Positions 8,414 through 15,662 of a stretch of 41,173 nt of DNA are shown here, in pieces. A program made the translations under genes and the position numbers. The notes below the pieces were generated by a model, which had not been told where the DNA came from, did no database searches, and saw only the letters and a program-made list of their open reading frames with translations. Where the stretch lies: NCBI RefSeq assembly GCF_020164475.1, contig NZ_JAIQWX010000045.1, positions 1 through 41,173 of the forward strand. The letters run 5' to 3'. This stretch comes from Pseudomonas sp. REP124 (lineage in GTDB: Bacteria > Pseudomonadota > Gammaproteobacteria > Pseudomonadales > Pseudomonadaceae). Positions within the stretch are counted from its first letter, which is position 1. The number at the start of each line of letters is the position of its first letter.

Positions 8414-9207
8414 GCCTCCTGCCGGTTTGCGAGACGTTGCTGCTGGAGCCGCACAACGGCGTGCTGCACATCACCCTCAATCGCCCGCAAAGCCGCAACG
8501 CCATGAGCCTGCAGATGGTCAGCGAACTGCGCGCGGTGCTGGCGGCGGTGCGTGACGAGCGCGCAATTCGTGCCCTGGTAATCAGTGGCGCCGACGGCCA
8601 TTTCTGTGCCGGCGGCGACATCAAGGACATGGCCAACGCCCGCGCCCAGGGCGCAAGCGCCTACCGCGAATTGAACCGTGCCTTCGGTGCCCTGCTGGAA
8701 GAAACCCAGCACGCGCCGCAAGTGGTGATCACGGTTTTGCAGGGCGCGGTGCTGGGCGGTGGTTTTGGTCTGGCTTGTGTCAGCGATATCGCCATTGCAG
8801 ATCATCAGGCGCAATTCGGCCTGCCGGAAACCAGCCTCGGCCTGCTGCCGGCGCAGATCGCACCGTTCGTGGTGCAGCGCATCGGCCTGACCCAGGCCCG
8901 GCGTCTGGCACTGACGGCGGCGCGGTTCGATGGCAAACAGGCGTTGCGGATGGGGCTGGTGCACTTTGTCGAGCAGGACATGCAAGCCCTTGCCGAGCGC
9001 CTCGATGAGGTGCTGGCCCATGTGCTGTGTTGTGCGCCGGGGGCGAATGCCGCAACCAAACAATTGTTGCTGGCCAGTGCGGTGCAGCCGTCGGCAGAGC
9101 TGCTGGATCAGGCGGCGCAGTGGTTCAGTGAGGCGGTGACGGGAGCCGAGGGGGTCGAGGGGACCATGGCTTTTGTGCAGAAGCGTAAACCGGGGTGGGC
9201 CTCCTGA
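8410..9207 (+). CDS. atuE: Isohexenylglutaconyl-CoA hydratase AtuE
   Basis: A 265-residue crotonase-fold enzyme. Oxyanion-hole segments are FCAGGD (65-70) and GAVLGGGFGL (112-121). Of the two hydratase glutamates, the one in QFGLPE is kept (Glu140). The first (GGGCE in classical enoyl-CoA hydratase) is replaced by Gly, as in several glutaconyl-type hydratases. It hydrates isohexenylglutaconyl-CoA to the 3-hydroxy product. The ATG overlaps the atuD stop (ATGA), which indicates translational coupling; only a weak purine-rich ribosome binding site precedes it. A REP pair separates it from atuF. Confidence 0.9.
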   Translation: MSLLPVCETLLLEPHNGVLHITLNRPQSRNAMSLQMVSELRAVLAAVRDERAIRALVISGADGHFCAGGDIKDMANARAQGASAYRELNRAFGALLEETQHAPQVVITVLQGAVLGGGFGLACVSDIAIADHQAQFGLPETSLGLLPAQIAPFVVQRIGLTQARRLALTAARFDGKQALRMGLVHFVEQDMQALAERLDEVLAHVLCCAPGANAATKQLLLASAVQPSAELLDQAAQWFSEAVTGAEGVEGTMAFVQKRKPGWAS

Positions 9208-9213
9208 AAGCTT

Positions 9214-9272
9214 CGCGGGCGAGCCTCGCTCCTACGGTGCGCGTAATCCTGTAGGAGCGAGGCTTGCCCGCG
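9214..9272. repeat. Inverted REP pair between atuE and atuF
   Basis: Two 22-bp arms (9214-9235 and 9251-9272) of the Pseudomonas cgcgggc-aagcctcgctcctac REP family face each other across a 15-base loop, with 21 of 22 positions pairing. The structure lies inside the atu operon, 7 bp after atuE and 41 bp before the atuF start, and can form a long RNA hairpin. Confidence 0.88.
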
Positions 9273-9313
9273 ATGAGGCCCTCACATTCACCACAGAACC
9301 AGGGGAATCAACC

Positions 9314-11284
9314 ATGCCCGGCTTCAGCAAAATCCTCATCGCCAACCGCGGTGAAATCGCCTGCCGCATCCAGCGCACCGCCCAGGCCCAGGGCTATCGT
9401 ACCGTCGCTGTGTTCAGCGACGCCGACGCCGATGCACTGCATGTGCAGATGGCCGACGAAGCCGTACACATCGGTCAGTCCTCGGTGCAGCAGTCCTACC
9501 TGAACATCCCGGCGATCATCGACGCTGCCCGCCGCACCGGCGCCGACGCGATCCACCCGGGCTACGGGTTTCTCTCGGAAAACGCCGATTTCGCCCGGGC
9601 CTGCAACGCGGCCGGCATCACCTTCATCGGTCCCGACGCCGACGCCATCGAGCTGATGGGTAGCAAGCGCCTGTCGAAGATCGCCATGCTCAACGCCGGC
9701 GTGCCGTGCATCCGCGGTTACCAGGGTGCCGAGCAGGACGACGCGACGCTGAGCCGCGAGGCCGAACGCATCGGCTATCCGTTGATGATCAAGGCCAGTG
9801 CCGGCGGTGGCGGACGGGGCATGCGCCTGGTGCACGAGTCGAAAGATTTGCTGGAGCAAATTCGCACCGCGCGCTCCGAGGCCCTGCATGGTTTTGGCAG
9901 CGACGAACTGATCCTCGAACAGGCCTTGATCGAACCCCGGCACGTCGAGGTGCAACTGTTCGGCGACCGCCACGGCAACCTGATCTACCTTGGCGAGCGC
10001 GACTGTTCGATCCAGCGCCGCCATCAGAAAGTCATCGAGGAGGCGCCCTGCCCAATCATGACCGAAGCGCTGCGCCAGGCCATGGGTGAAGCGGCGCTCA
10101 AGGCCGGTCGCGCCGTGAACTATGTCGGCGCCGGCACCGTGGAATTTCTGCTGGATGCCCGGGGCGAGTTTTACTTCCTGGAGATGAACACCCGTCTGCA
10201 AGTGGAACACCCGGTGACCGAACTGATCACCGGCCTGGACCTCGTGGCCTGGCAGCTGAACATCGCCGAAGGGCAGCCGCTGCCGTTGCGTCAGGAACAG
10301 GTGCAACTCAACGGGCACGCCATGGAAGTGCGCCTGTATGCCGAAGACCCGACCCGGGATTTTCTGCCACAGACCGGGCGCATCGATGCCTGGGAACCGG
10401 CGCTGAACAGTGGCGTGCGGATCGACCATGGCCTGATCGAAGGCGCCAGCATCAGCCCGTTCTACGACCCGATGCTGGGCAAACTGATCGCCCATGGCGC
10501 GACCCGCGAAGATGCCCGGCGCAAGTTGCTGCGGGCGGTGCAGGACAGCGTGTTGCTGGGGGTGCAGAGCAATCAGCGCCTGCTCGCCAGCCTGTTGCAG
10601 CATCCGCAATTCATCGATGGCCAGTTCAGTACCGCGTTCATCACGCAGCAGTTCGCTGAACATCCGTGCCTGCATGCGCATGAACCCACGGCTGAAGAAC
10701 TGGCGATTGCCACCGCCCTGCTTTATCAGGCATCGGCGCAAGCACACCGTGGTCCGCTGGCCGGCTGGCGCAACAACGCCAGTGCGGCGCTGCACTATCG
10801 GCTGGGGCTGGATGAACAGCAGTGGTCGGTGTCATTGAATGCCGTGCCGGGCGAGGCGTTGCGGATTCAAGCGGCCGAGCGCAGCCTTGAGCTGAAAATC
10901 ATCGATTGCGATGGGCGCCAGGCGACGCTGGAAATCGACGGTATCCGCCAGCGCCATGCCTACCGTTTGCAGGCCGGGCAAATCTGTCTGTTTACCCGGC
11001 CCGGCAGCCTGTGCCTGGAAGACCGCACCCAGGTGCCGGTCAGCAGTTCGGCCAGCGTCAGCTCCGGCACGCTCAAGGCGCCGATGGACGGGGCGATTGT
11101 CGATGTGCTGGTCAACGAGGGCAGTCAGGTCAGCAAGGGCCAGCTGCTGGTGGTGCTGGAGGCGATGAAAATGGAACATCCGCTCAAGTCCGGTATCGAC
11201 GGCGTGCTCAAGCGCCTGCAGGTGCAAGTCGGCGATCAGGTCAAGAATCGGCAGATTCTGCTGGAGGTGGAATCGGTGGGCTAG
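9314..11284 (+). CDS. atuF: Geranyl-CoA carboxylase, biotin-carrier/biotin carboxylase (alpha) subunit AtuF
   Basis: A 656-residue alpha subunit. The N-terminal biotin carboxylase (1-450) starts ILIANRGEIACRI and has the ATP-grasp glycine loop GGGGRGM (164-170) and EMNTRLQVEHPVTE. A linker (BT-like) domain follows. The C-terminal biotinyl domain carries the AMKM motif, with biotin attached to Lys619. It supplies carboxybiotin to AtuC. Start ATG 9314 follows AGGGGAA; a longer in-frame extension reads into the REP pair and is rejected. It is the last atu gene here: the next gene is an unrelated exonuclease, so atuG and atuH known from P. aeruginosa are not adjacent. Confidence 0.92.
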   Translation: MPGFSKILIANRGEIACRIQRTAQAQGYRTVAVFSDADADALHVQMADEAVHIGQSSVQQSYLNIPAIIDAARRTGADAIHPGYGFLSENADFARACNAAGITFIGPDADAIELMGSKRLSKIAMLNAGVPCIRGYQGAEQDDATLSREAERIGYPLMIKASAGGGGRGMRLVHESKDLLEQIRTARSEALHGFGSDELILEQALIEPRHVEVQLFGDRHGNLIYLGERDCSIQRRHQKVIEEAPCPIMTEALRQAMGEAALKAGRAVNYVGAGTVEFLLDARGEFYFLEMNTRLQVEHPVTELITGLDLVAWQLNIAEGQPLPLRQEQVQLNGHAMEVRLYAEDPTRDFLPQTGRIDAWEPALNSGVRIDHGLIEGASISPFYDPMLGKLIAHGATREDARRKLLRAVQDSVLLGVQSNQRLLASLLQHPQFIDGQFSTAFITQQFAEHPCLHAHEPTAEELAIATALLYQASAQAHRGPLAGWRNNASAALHYRLGLDEQQWSVSLNAVPGEALRIQAAERSLELKIIDCDGRQATLEIDGIRQRHAYRLQAGQICLFTRPGSLCLEDRTQVPVSSSASVSSGTLKAPMDGAIVDVLVNEGSQVSKGQLLVVLEAMKMEHPLKSGIDGVLKRLQVQVGDQVKNRQILLEVESVG

Positions 11285-11347
11285 GCGGAACCGCAGGGTT
11301 TGACTACGCTCAAACCCATCAAGACGCGGATACCGGGAAACCCTGCA

Positions 11348-11899
11348 ATGCCTCACTGGCTGGTCATTGATCTGGAAGCCACCACCGATGACGGTGGCTG
11401 GCCTGTCACGGAAATGGAAATCATCGAAATCGGCGCCACGCTGGTGGACCGCAAAGGGCGCGAAGTCGACCACTTCCAATGCTTCGTGCGGCCCTTGCGG
11501 CGGCCGCTTCTGACTCCTTTTTGCCGGGAGCTGACCCACATCACCCAGGCCGATGTCGACTCGGCGCAGACCCTGAGTGAAATCTGGCCGTCGTTCGAGC
11601 AATGGTTGGGGCAGCATCCATCGCCCCTGGAAGGCTGGGTCAGCTGGGGCGATTACGATCGCAAGCAGCTCATTCAGGAGTGGCAGCGCCTGCAACTCGA
11701 CAGTCAGCTGAGCCGCACACCGCACATCAACCTCAAGCAGCGCTTCGCCAAGGCCCGGCGTCTGGAACGGCCGCTGGGGCTCAACAGCGCGCTGCAATTG
11801 GCCGGCCTGCAATTTACCGGGCAGCAGCACCGGGCGCTGGAGGACGCGCGCAATACGGCTCGTCTGCTGCCGCAGATTCTCCCCCCTCTGGAGAGGTGA
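11348..11899 (+). CDS. DEDDh-type 3'-5' exonuclease domain protein
   Basis: A 183-residue single-domain exonuclease of the DnaQ/ERI-1/KapD group. Exo I is [10 protein letters not shown] followed by EIIEIGA, Exo II is the WGDYDRKQL region, and Exo III is [14 protein letters not shown], giving the DEDD residues plus His. Proteins of this type trim RNA or single-stranded DNA ends with two metal ions; the substrate is not evident here. ATG 11348 is chosen because the protein then begins directly with the Exo I strand and a GGGAAA box lies 7 bases upstream; an upstream TTG would add a 16-residue tail of no character. It lies 63 bp after atuF. Confidence 0.82.
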   Translation: MPHWLVIDLEATTDDGGWPVTEMEIIEIGATLVDRKGREVDHFQCFVRPLRRPLLTPFCRELTHITQADVDSAQTLSEIWPSFEQWLGQHPSPLEGWVSWGDYDRKQLIQEWQRLQLDSQLSRTPHINLKQRFAKARRLERPLGLNSALQLAGLQFTGQQHRALEDARNTARLLPQILPPLER

Positions 11900-11960
11900 C
11901 GACACCGGCCCCCTTGTGCATACTGGCCGGCCCTTTTTAGCCCTTTTCGAGGAATCGCCC

Positions 11961-12245
11961 ATGTTTAAAGTCAACGAGTACTTCGACGGCACCGTCAAGT
12001 CGATCGCCTTTGGCACCGCTGAAGGTCCGGCGACCATCGGCGTCATGGCTCCGGGCGAATATGAATTCGGCACCAGCCAGCGTGAAATCATGCACGTGGT
12101 GTCCGGCGCCCTGACCGTCAAACTGCCGGACAGCAGCGACTGGCAGACCTTCGCCGCCGGCAGCCAGTTCAACGTGCCAGCCGACAGCAAGTTCCAGCTG
12201 AAAGTCGCCGTCGACACCGCCTACCTGTGCGAATACCGCGGCTAA
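11961..12245 (+). CDS. ppnP: Pyrimidine/purine nucleoside phosphorylase PpnP
   Basis: A 94-residue cupin-fold protein, the exact length of E. coli PpnP (formerly UPF0345/YaiE). Recognisable family features are [40 protein letters not shown] and the closing YLCEYRG. The enzyme phosphorolyses a wide range of nucleosides to base and ribose 1-phosphate in the cytoplasm. The start ATG 11961 follows a GAGGAA ribosome binding site; upstream frame extension into the spacer is not needed. A strong bidirectional terminator follows. Confidence 0.93.
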   Translation: MFKVNEYFDGTVKSIAFGTAEGPATIGVMAPGEYEFGTSQREIMHVVSGALTVKLPDSSDWQTFAAGSQFNVPADSKFQLKVAVDTAYLCEYRG

Positions 12246-12271
12246 ACCCTCGGGTTTCACAGCGCAAAAAA

Positions 12272-12305
12272 ATGCCCGTGTCCAAGGACACGGGCATTTT
12301 TGTTT
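12272..12305. terminator. Bidirectional terminator between ppnP and the MOSC gene
   Basis: Perfect 12-bp stem (12272-12283 with 12286-12297), two-base loop, T-rich tail on the right and A-rich tract on the left. It serves the convergent ppnP and MOSC genes. Confidence 0.92.
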
Positions 12306-12314
12306 AACGGGCGT

Positions 12315-13121
12315 TTATTCCAGAACAGTCACCGGCATGCCGACTTCGAGGCGACCGTTGCCATCGTTGACCAGATTCTGCCCGAACATCGCGCCATTGG
12401 CGTTGGCACGGTATTGCTGCAAGGTGGCAAAGGGTTCGCGATCGGCACTGCGCTCACCGGTCTGCGGGTCGATGGTGGTGAGGATGCAACGCGAGCATGA
12501 CTTGACCACCCGGAACTCGACCTCGCCGATGCGAATGCGCTTCCAGCCATCCTCGGCAAAGGCTTCGCTACCCTCGATCACCAGATTCGGGCGGAAACGC
12601 AGCATTTCCATGGGGCGACCGACTTTCTGCGACAGATCCTCAAGCGACGCCTGGCCGATCAGCAACAGCGGAAAACCATCGGCGAACGCCACCTGATCAT
12701 CGTCCTTGCCATAACCCGCTTCGGTGGTACGGGCGCGTTCAAGCGGGATCTGCACAAGGCGCGTCGGCTTGCCGATGAACTCACTGACCCAAGCCGCCGC
12801 GGCATCGCCGGCATCCGGCACCCGCAACGTGTCGCGCCATATAGTCACGCCGCGCAGTTCGGCATCGCTGGCTGGCAGCGCGATATCAATCGTTGGATGC
12901 CCTGGCGCCTTGAGAGTCAGACCACCCTCGGCATTCCACAACGCCGACAGCTGACTCATCTGCGCCACCGCCCGCTGAGTCAAAAATCGCCCACTGGCCT
13001 CGTCCACCAGCATCCAGCGTCGATCACCGTCCAGCCCCAGCTTGTCGAGACCGACCTGCTGCAAAGCCTCGCCCTTGCCGGATTTCAACGGATAACGATA
13101 AAGCGCGCCCAGACGCAGCAT
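12315..13121 (-). CDS. MOSC domain protein (YcbX-like, without ferredoxin domain)
   Basis: A 268-residue protein with an N-terminal MOSC beta-barrel (LGALYRYPLKSGKGE) and a C-terminal MOSC domain with the conserved cysteine region VVKSCSRCILTTIDPQTGERS, followed by EPFATLQQYR. In E. coli, YcbX also has a C-terminal 2Fe-2S ferredoxin domain and reduces N-hydroxylated bases with a molybdenum cofactor. That domain is missing here, so electrons would need a separate partner. Several molybdenum cofactor genes lie about 7 kb to the right. ATG 13121 is preceded by GGGAG; a longer in-frame start at 13151 has no support. Confidence 0.85.
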   Translation of the reverse strand: MLRLGALYRYPLKSGKGEALQQVGLDKLGLDGDRRWMLVDEASGRFLTQRAVAQMSQLSALWNAEGGLTLKAPGHPTIDIALPASDAELRGVTIWRDTLRVPDAGDAAAAWVSEFIGKPTRLVQIPLERARTTEAGYGKDDDQVAFADGFPLLLIGQASLEDLSQKVGRPMEMLRFRPNLVIEGSEAFAEDGWKRIRIGEVEFRVVKSCSRCILTTIDPQTGERSADREPFATLQQYRANANGAMFGQNLVNDGNGRLEVGMPVTVLE

Positions 13122-13249
13122 GGCCAACTCCCTGAAAAACAAAAAAGCCACCCTATACGAGCTTCAGCGTTGAATCAAAGGTTGAAATTTCGCCTGCTCC
13201 TACACGAGAACTAAACCCAGTCGAAAAAACAGGTCGTCTGTCAGGACGC

Positions 13250-13276
13250 CTTCGCGGGCAAGCCTCGCTCCTACAG
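13250..13276. repeat. REP unit
   Basis: cttcgcgggcaagcctcgct core, the same family as the atuE-atuF pair and the element at the start of the window. Confidence 0.8.
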
Positions 13277-13341
13277 AAAAGCGTTCGTTCAGGGGAATGT
13301 GGACAACCAGCCGAAAGGTCGAGTGTCAGCTCGCCTCGGCT

Positions 13342-13617
13342 GCTTTGCTTTTGATTTTGATCCACCCGCCCTTCGGCAGGCTGAGTGGAGGCGTTCATCC
13401 GGGGGGCAGGCGCGCAGCGCCGTGCGGCGAAGCCGCACACATCGAGAGGAGGTGCAGCGAAGCAAACCGGAGGCGATGCCCCCGGATGAATGCCGGAGCG
13501 AAGGGATCCCGAGCCTTGGCGAGGGACCGAACGTTGGGGCGAGACCTTTTGGTTACTTTTGGCTGGGCCGGCATTCCGGGCGTTTGCCAAAAGTGACCCG
13601 ACCGTCAGGGCGGAACC
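13342..13617. repeat. Long structured intergenic repeat (about 275 bp, nested palindromes)
   Basis: The stretch starts gctttgcttttgattttgat and ends near gggcggaacc. Within it, ttcatccggggg (13394-13405) pairs with cccccggatgaa (13479-13490); a perfect hairpin gtgcggc-gaa-gccgcac sits inside at 13422-13438. Near the right end ggttacttttggc (13551-13563) pairs with gccaaaagtgacc (13586-13598) at 12 of 13 positions. From memory, closely similar long elements recur between genes in P. fluorescens-group genomes, but I cannot name the family with certainty. No transposase is encoded. Confidence 0.65.
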
Positions 13618-13660
13618 GACAGCCGCCGCGCCCGCAGCAATGGATATGTACACAATCAAA

Positions 13661-13687
13661 AGCTCGCGAGCAGGCTCGCTCCCACAA
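13661..13687. repeat. REP-like unit
   Basis: agctcgcgagcaggctcgct core, a second REP subtype (clinging gcgagc...gctcgc dyad), downstream of cheV. Confidence 0.7.
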
Positions 13688-13728
13688 TGGAATCTGGGTA
13701 CATCCGCAAGATCAGGTCGGCTACCAGG

Positions 13729-13758
13729 CCGCCATCGCTGGCAAGCCAGCTCCCACAG
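13729..13758. repeat. REP-like unit
   Basis: gccatcgctggcaagccagc core, a third REP subtype with a ctggc-aa-gccag stem, ending five bases before the cheV stop codon. Confidence 0.7.
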
Positions 13759-13762
13759 GGTT

Positions 13763-14698
13763 TTACGCCGGAACTTCGTCGAGCACCAACCGCTGGCGCA
13801 CCACATCCACCAACTTGTCCGGCTGAAATTTGGACAGGAAGTTGTCGCAACCCACCTTCTTGACCATCGAATCGTTGAAACTGCCGGACAGCGACGTATG
13901 CAACACCACATAAAGACCACGCAAACGCGGATCGTTGCGGATTTCCGTGGTCAGACGATAACCATCCATCTCCGGCATCTCCGCATCGGTAAACACCATC
14001 AACAGCTTCTCGGTCATATCGACACCACTGTCCGCCCACGCCTTGAGCATGTTCAACGCCTTCAAGCCGTCACTGGCAATATGCATCTTCACCCCCAACT
14101 GCCCCAGCGTATCGCGCAACTGCGCCAGCGCCACATTGGAGTCATCCACCAGCAGCACCTCACGACCACGGGCACGCTCGAGCACCGGATCCGCCAATTT
14201 TTCGCGGGAAACCTTGGCGTTGTAAGGCACGATTTCCGCCAGAACCTTCTCAACGTCGATGATTTCCACCAACTGATCATCGACCTTGCTGATGGCAGTC
14301 AGGTAATGCTGGCGACCGGCGCTGCTCGGCGGCGGCATGATCGCTTCCCAGTTCATGTTGACGATGCGATCCACGCCACCGACCAGGAACGCCTGCACGG
14401 AACGGTTGTACTCGGTGACGATAATGGTGCTGTTCGGCCCCGGAACCAGCGGACGCATGCCGATAGCCTGGGACAGATCGATCACCGGCAGGGTCTGGCC
14501 GCGCAGGTTGACCACGCCGCACACGAACGGGTGACGCTGAGGCATCAGGGTCAGCTTCGGCAGTTGCAGGACTTCCTGCACTTTGAACACGTTGATTGCG
14601 AACAATTGCCGTCCGGCCAGGCGGAACATGAGAATTTCCAGGCGATTCTCACCCACCAGTTGCGTACGTTGGTCTACCGTATCAAGAATGCCGGCCAT
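13763..14698 (-). CDS. cheV: Chemotaxis coupling protein CheV (CheW-receiver fusion)
   Basis: A 311-residue protein. The CheW-like domain (about 18-155) includes LFAINVFKVQEVLQLP and VVNLRGQTLPVIDL. The receiver domain (about 178-305) has acidic pair Asp185/Asp186 and phosphoacceptor Asp238 in VFTDAEMPEMDGY. CheV couples receptors to CheA, and its receiver takes part in adaptation or as a phosphate sink. ATG 14698 has AGGAG just upstream. A near-perfect sigma-28 (FliA) promoter lies at 14769-14795, about 60 nt ahead, so expression should be tied to flagellar assembly. No other che genes are adjacent. Confidence 0.93.
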   Translation of the reverse strand: MAGILDTVDQRTQLVGENRLEILMFRLAGRQLFAINVFKVQEVLQLPKLTLMPQRHPFVCGVVNLRGQTLPVIDLSQAIGMRPLVPGPNSTIIVTEYNRSVQAFLVGGVDRIVNMNWEAIMPPPSSAGRQHYLTAISKVDDQLVEIIDVEKVLAEIVPYNAKVSREKLADPVLERARGREVLLVDDSNVALAQLRDTLGQLGVKMHIASDGLKALNMLKAWADSGVDMTEKLLMVFTDAEMPEMDGYRLTTEIRNDPRLRGLYVVLHTSLSGSFNDSMVKKVGCDNFLSKFQPDKLVDVVRQRLVLDEVPA

Positions 14699-14768
14699 TA
14701 CTGACTCCTGGGTGTTGTACCGATGATGCACCGGTGATGATGTACCGATATAAGTCACGAATAGGAGG

Positions 14769-14795
14769 TTATCGGCTGGATGTGAAAGACCTTGA
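14769..14795 (-). promoter_or_regulatory. Sigma-28 (FliA) promoter of cheV
   Basis: On the minus strand the sequence reads TCAAG, 14 bases, then GCCGATAA. The enterobacterial consensus is TAAAG-N14-GCCGATAA, so 12 of 13 positions agree with exact spacing. Transcription would start near 14760, about 60 nt before the cheV ATG. Confidence 0.85.
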
Positions 14796-14941
14796 CCCCG
14801 TACAAAATGCCGCACTTCAACATTGATGTCACATTAACATCATGCTTTACTGGCGATGTGAATTTATCTGCTACATTTTCCGAGCGCGCGACCATTGATA
14901 ATTCAATAGGTTCCGTCGCGTAAGGGATTCCCTGAGCAACA

Positions 14942-14970
14942 ATCAGGTGCAACCTGATATTCGCAATATC
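14942..14970. promoter_or_regulatory. Two overlapping palindromes
   Basis: ATCAGGT-GCA-ACCTGAT (14942-14958) overlaps GATATT-CGC-AATATC (14956-14970); both have perfect arms and three-base centres. They lie about 220 bp before the Hpt-like gene. Binding factor unknown; mutually exclusive RNA hairpins are an alternative reading. Confidence 0.4.
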
Positions 14971-15191
14971 CAATAGCCATTAATGTGACGCCATTCTCAT
15001 TGCATGAATGGAGTCAGGCTTTTGTGTGCGATCGCGGGCCCTCAACCCTATACCCTCATAACTAGTTCCGTTGCCGGTGCCTCTGCCTGGCGTAACGCGA
15101 TTGCACGACGAAACGCAGACGTCGGAACGACCAACGTTCTCGTCGACACACACGACATCCCCTCATTAGTCATGACGTTGTGGAGATAAGC

Positions 15192-15662
15192 ATGCCGGAC
15201 AATCGTAAAGAGTGGGCAAAGCGGGTCCCGGAGTTTCTCATCGAAGCCGAATCGCTTCTGGCCAAAACGGAGGAATGCCTGAGCCACCTGCAATTGATCA
15301 GTAATGACAGGGACGCAATCGATTGCCTGCTCAGTACGCTGCTCAAACTGGCCAGCAAGGCGGACGCCCTGGCTCTCGCTGCCGTGTCGGAGTTTTCCCT
15401 GCACATCCATGGCCTGCTCAATCATGCCCAGAACCATATGGACCTGCACGACGAGGCCCTGCGCGCCCTCAAGGACTGCCTGACGCTGATCGCCTGGCAG
15501 CTCGAGCTGATCGACCAGAACACCGGCCAGTTGTGTCTCGATGAAACCGAGCAGACCACCCTGATCGAAGCCTTTGCCTTCCAGGTGGGTCATCACCCGT
15601 TTCAACTGCCGGTCAATTCCAAGCCTTTCACTGTGGTCCCCTACATGGAGCGTCAGGCCTGA
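15192..15662 (+). CDS. Small helical protein resembling an Hpt domain without its histidine
   Basis: A 156-residue, mainly helical protein with no signal or membrane segment. Residues 15-77 align without gaps to a typical histidine phosphotransfer domain: FLIEAESLLAKTEECL matches the first helix, and DCLLSTLLKLASKADALAL matches the helix normally reading NALFRAAHTLKGSAGALGL. At the phosphoacceptor the residue is Leu51 instead of His, and the conserved Lys and Gly are Ala54 and Ser55. It could be a non-phosphorylatable Hpt-like adaptor. It lies between cheV (divergent) and a two-component pair. ATG 15192 has GGAG six bases upstream. The Hpt relation is my manual alignment, not a database result. 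Confidence 0.6.
   Translation: MPDNRKEWAKRVPEFLIEAESLLAKTEECLSHLQLISNDRDAIDCLLSTLLKLASKADALALAAVSEFSLHIHGLLNHAQNHMDLHDEALRALKDCLTLIAWQLELIDQNTGQLCLDETEQTTLIEAFAFQVGHHPFQLPVNSKPFTVVPYMERQA

Larger units (their letters stand above)
13122..13762. other. 641-bp gene-free region rich in repeats
   Basis: No credible gene. It contains a REP unit at 13250-13276, a long structured repeat at 13342-13617, and REP-like units at 13661-13687 and 13729-13758. Open frames across it (such as 13299-13826 and 13297-13596) are arginine-rich translations of the repeat with no ribosome binding sites. Confidence 0.8.
14699..15191. other. 493-bp intergenic region between cheV and the Hpt-like gene
   Basis: It holds the cheV sigma-28 promoter (14769-14795) and two overlapping small palindromes (14942-14970). 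A 61-codon open frame at 15004-15189 is arginine-rich and lacks a ribosome binding site. No gene is called. Confidence 0.6.

Noticed and set aside
5536..11284. Reading the carboxylase genes as leucine-pathway methylcrotonyl-CoA carboxylase (liu cluster)
   Set aside because: AtuA, the AtuR-type operators and the order SDR-beta-dehydrogenase-hydratase-alpha match the acyclic terpene cluster; liu-specific genes (HMG-CoA lyase, MerR-type LiuR) are missing.
13299..13826. 175-codon frame covering the long intergenic repeat
   Set aside because: Translation of a palindromic repeat; no start signals; such frames are commonly mis-annotated in copies of these elements.
13490..14704. 404-codon plus-strand frame opposite cheV
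   Set aside because: Runs from the repeat into antisense cheV; no ribosome binding site and shadow-type composition.
14755..14973. 72-codon minus-strand frame upstream of cheV
   Set aside because: It covers the sigma-28 promoter of cheV and has no ribosome binding site.
15004..15189. 61-codon plus-strand frame before the Hpt-like gene
   Set aside because: No ribosome binding site, arginine-rich, ends inside the ribosome binding site of the next gene. A leader peptide cannot be excluded but nothing supports it.
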